In this document: in pieces, positions 62,839 through 64,000 of the stretch
How the letters are laid out: every line of letters starts with the position of its first letter
Position numbering within the stretch: the stretch's first letter is position 1
Assembly (NCBI RefSeq): GCF_905250085.1
Contig: NZ_CAJNOB010000034.1
Location: 1-64,000, forward strand
DNA: 64,000 nucleotides
From: Candidatus Methylacidithermus pantelleriae
GTDB lineage: Bacteria; Verrucomicrobiota; Verrucomicrobiia; Methylacidiphilales; Methylacidiphilaceae
Reading direction: 5' to 3'
Translations under genes and position numbers: made by a program
The notes under the pieces: generated by a model
What the model saw: only the letters and a program-made list of their open reading frames with translations
Told to the model about the DNA's origin: nothing
The model's database searches: none

Positions 62839-63327
62839 ATGAGAGAAAAGATGCCAAGACTTCTGGTTTTCTATGACGGTACCTGTGGATTGTGTCACCG
62901 GTGGGTCCAGTGGGTTCTCCAAAGGGATCGAAGCGGCATTGTGCGATTTGCAACCCTCCAGGGGCGTTGCTTTGAAAAGCTTGCGCGGGACTATCCTTGG
63001 CTCAAAGAAATGGACTCACTCGTTGTAGTGGATCTTACTCGTCCCGATCGTCCTCCCTTGGTTCGAGCCCAGGCCGTTGCGCGGGTTTTGGAAGAGTTTC
63101 CGGGTTGGAGAATAGTAGCTAGGTGCATCCGGAGCTCTCCCCAATGGGTGTGGAATTGGCTATACGAAAAGACGGCACAGAGGCGGTACTCCCTTTTTTC
63201 CAACCAGGGGTGGTGTCGAGCATTGACGCCTCAGGAAAAGAAAAGGTTTGTGGAGGAGAGCACTTCCGGCGATCCTTGCGCGGGGCTTCTCTCTCCTGGG
63301 GGAAGGGTAAGGGAGAGGCAAACATGA
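62839..63327 (+). CDS. DCC-family (DUF393) thiol-disulfide protein
   Basis: A 162-residue protein with the family hallmark LLVFYDGTCGLCHRWVQWVL (Cys16-x2-Cys19), followed by a FATLQG segment and a predicted C-terminal helical part. Members are thioredoxin-like proteins of unknown function, named for a conserved DxxCxxC signature, and probably redox-active. The stop overlaps the ATG of the dUTPase gene (ATGA), so the two are co-translated. Confidence 0.87.
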   Translation: MREKMPRLLVFYDGTCGLCHRWVQWVLQRDRSGIVRFATLQGRCFEKLARDYPWLKEMDSLVVVDLTRPDRPPLVRAQAVARVLEEFPGWRIVARCIRSSPQWVWNWLYEKTAQRRYSLFSNQGWCRALTPQEKKRFVEESTSGDPCAGLLSPGGRVRERQT

Positions 63328-63722
63328 CGGAAACCCGTCTTGGAACCATGGCGGACAAACTGGATGAAATTTTCCGGCTGCAGAGGGAATTAAATCTCCG
63401 GATTGGGGTGGACACAGAGAAACTCGATGAGAGTGGCAAAATCGAGTGGTTACTGAACTACGCACGCGCGATGAGCCAGGAAGTCGCTGAGCTCACCGAT
63501 TGCGTTCCCTGGAAGTGGTGGGCTCGTTACCAGACGTTTAACGCACAGAATGCTCAGGTAGAGCTGGTCGATCTACTACATTTTCTTGTGTCGGCGGCTC
63601 AGGTTCTGGGGATGACTTCGGAGGAGCTTTTTGAGGTCTATCGCCGGAAACACCAGATTAATTGCGAGCGGCAGGAGCGTGGCTATCGGGAAAAAGATCC
63701 CCAGGACTGCGAATCGGTCTAA
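63324..63722 (+). CDS. All-alpha (MazG-like) dimeric dUTPase
   Basis: A 132-residue helical protein of the type 2 dUTPase/MazG-like superfamily. The metal-binding acidic pattern is spread over SQEVAELTDCVPWKWW and AQVELVDLLHFLVSAAQVLG, followed by VYRRKHQINCERQERGY. It hydrolyses dUTP to dUMP, keeping uracil out of DNA. The start is set by GGAGAGG upstream and the ATGA overlap with the DCC gene. It converges with glutamate synthase, with 12 bp between stop codons. Confidence 0.87.
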   Translation: MTETRLGTMADKLDEIFRLQRELNLRIGVDTEKLDESGKIEWLLNYARAMSQEVAELTDCVPWKWWARYQTFNAQNAQVELVDLLHFLVSAAQVLGMTSEELFEVYRRKHQINCERQERGYREKDPQDCESV

Positions 63723-63734
63723 AGTCAGGGGAGT

Positions 63735-64000
63735 CTAGGGACGAGCCTTGGCCACCTCGACTTGGGGTTGCCCGACTGCAGCTGGAGGATGGGGAACCAC
63801 CTTCCAGAAAAGGGGAAGATAGCGGTCCCACTCCTTGAGAATTCTCCGGGCCGTTGCACTTTCCGTGTATTCCAGGTGCTGGTAGACAAGACCAGCCAGG
63901 CGCTTGCCTTCTTCCTCCCCCGCAATCCGTTCCAGTCCAACCGTATCGCGATTGCAACGAGCCGGAAACGTCTCCTCTTCGTCCAACACGTAGGCGATTC
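63735..64000 (-). CDS. gltB: Glutamate synthase large subunit, C-terminal end (partial)
   Basis: The last ~88 codons of a gene that enters from the right edge. The end of the GltB beta-helix domain is recognisable: DEEETFPARCNRDTVGLE, followed by LVYQHLEYTESATARRIL then KEWDRYLPLFWKVVP. This segment is close to the C-terminal end of the family, and the stop codon at 63735-63737 is real. GltB transfers the glutamine amide to 2-oxoglutarate, completing the GS-GOGAT route for ammonium, which links to the nitrite-reduction genes elsewhere in the window. Confidence 0.9.
   Translation of the reverse strand, partial: IAYVLDEEETFPARCNRDTVGLERIAGEEEGKRLAGLVYQHLEYTESATARRILKEWDRYLPLFWKVVPHPPAAVGQPQVEVAKARP

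Noticed and set aside
1-64000. CRISPR arrays, rRNA genes, integrases or complete insertion sequences
   Set aside because: No regularly spaced direct repeats, rRNA signatures or transposase domains were seen by eye.

Overview
The window looks like a chromosomal segment of a Gram-negative bacterium of moderately high GC. It carries a TonB-dependent outer-membrane receptor, an adenosyl-hopene transferase (hopanoid lipids), a ResB-type System II cytochrome c maturation protein, a diheme cytochrome c peroxidase and a membrane-arm respiratory complex I cluster. The gene mix, the verrucomicrobial feel of several proteins and the presence of HpnH fit a Verrucomicrobiota member, possibly near the Methylacidiphilaceae. 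This is inference only: no rRNA and no methane or methanol oxidation genes are present. No plasmid, phage, CRISPR array or intact insertion sequence was seen.

Layout. 0-5.3 kb: partial TonB receptor, a RegA/ActR-like DNA-binding protein, D-aminoacyl-tRNA deacylase, a ROK sugar kinase, a PTS IIA-like protein and NAD kinase. 6.5-7.7 kb: cytochrome c peroxidase between two gene-poor stretches. 10.5-13.5 kb: PgeF/YfiH, hpnH with a small partner, and tatA. 13.7-19.8 kb: nuoIJKLMN, without nuoA-H. 21-30.5 kb: trmB-pheT; the minus-strand series STAS protein, RsbU-like phosphatase, grpE and dnaJ; then a metallo-hydrolase and TatD. 30.5-38.9 kb: ilvD, a CDF cation exporter, two ABC ATPases, a CysJ-like flavoprotein and a NirA-type nitrite reductase. 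39-43.6 kb: DJ-1 protein, a PgsA-DUF1802 fusion, a BsuPI-like secreted protein, a polyphosphate-glucokinase-like ROK protein and a beta-hydroxyacid dehydrogenase. 44.8-47 kb: tRNA-Leu, a frameshifted permease and tRNA-Met/Ile2. 47.5-56.2 kb: a secreted DUF4412-like protein, an ankyrin/L,D-transpeptidase fusion, Hsp20, ileS, pheS and a ResB-like protein. 58.3-64 kb: hisF, lexA, a three-gene GT2/deacetylase/GT-C cassette, a DCC protein, an all-alpha dUTPase and the C-terminus of glutamate synthase.

How the genes work together. Three modules stand out. (1) Two NrtC/NrtD-type ATPases, an NADPH flavoprotein and a siroheme nitrite reductase form a probable assimilatory nitrogen block, although no permease or nitrate reductase is present. 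(2) Overlapping genes for a polyprenyl-phosphate-sugar-synthase-like GT2, a NodB-type deacetylase and a GT87-like membrane transferase suggest an envelope-glycan decoration pathway that I could not match to a named one. (3) A STAS/RsbU partner-switching pair sits directly upstream of grpE-dnaJ.

About a sixth of the window lies in long stretches with no recognisable gene (notably 5.3-6.5, 7.7-10.5, 19.8-21.1, 43.6-44.8 and 56.2-58.3 kb). These look like decayed sequence rather than compact intergenic DNA, and at least two of them share a short similar segment.
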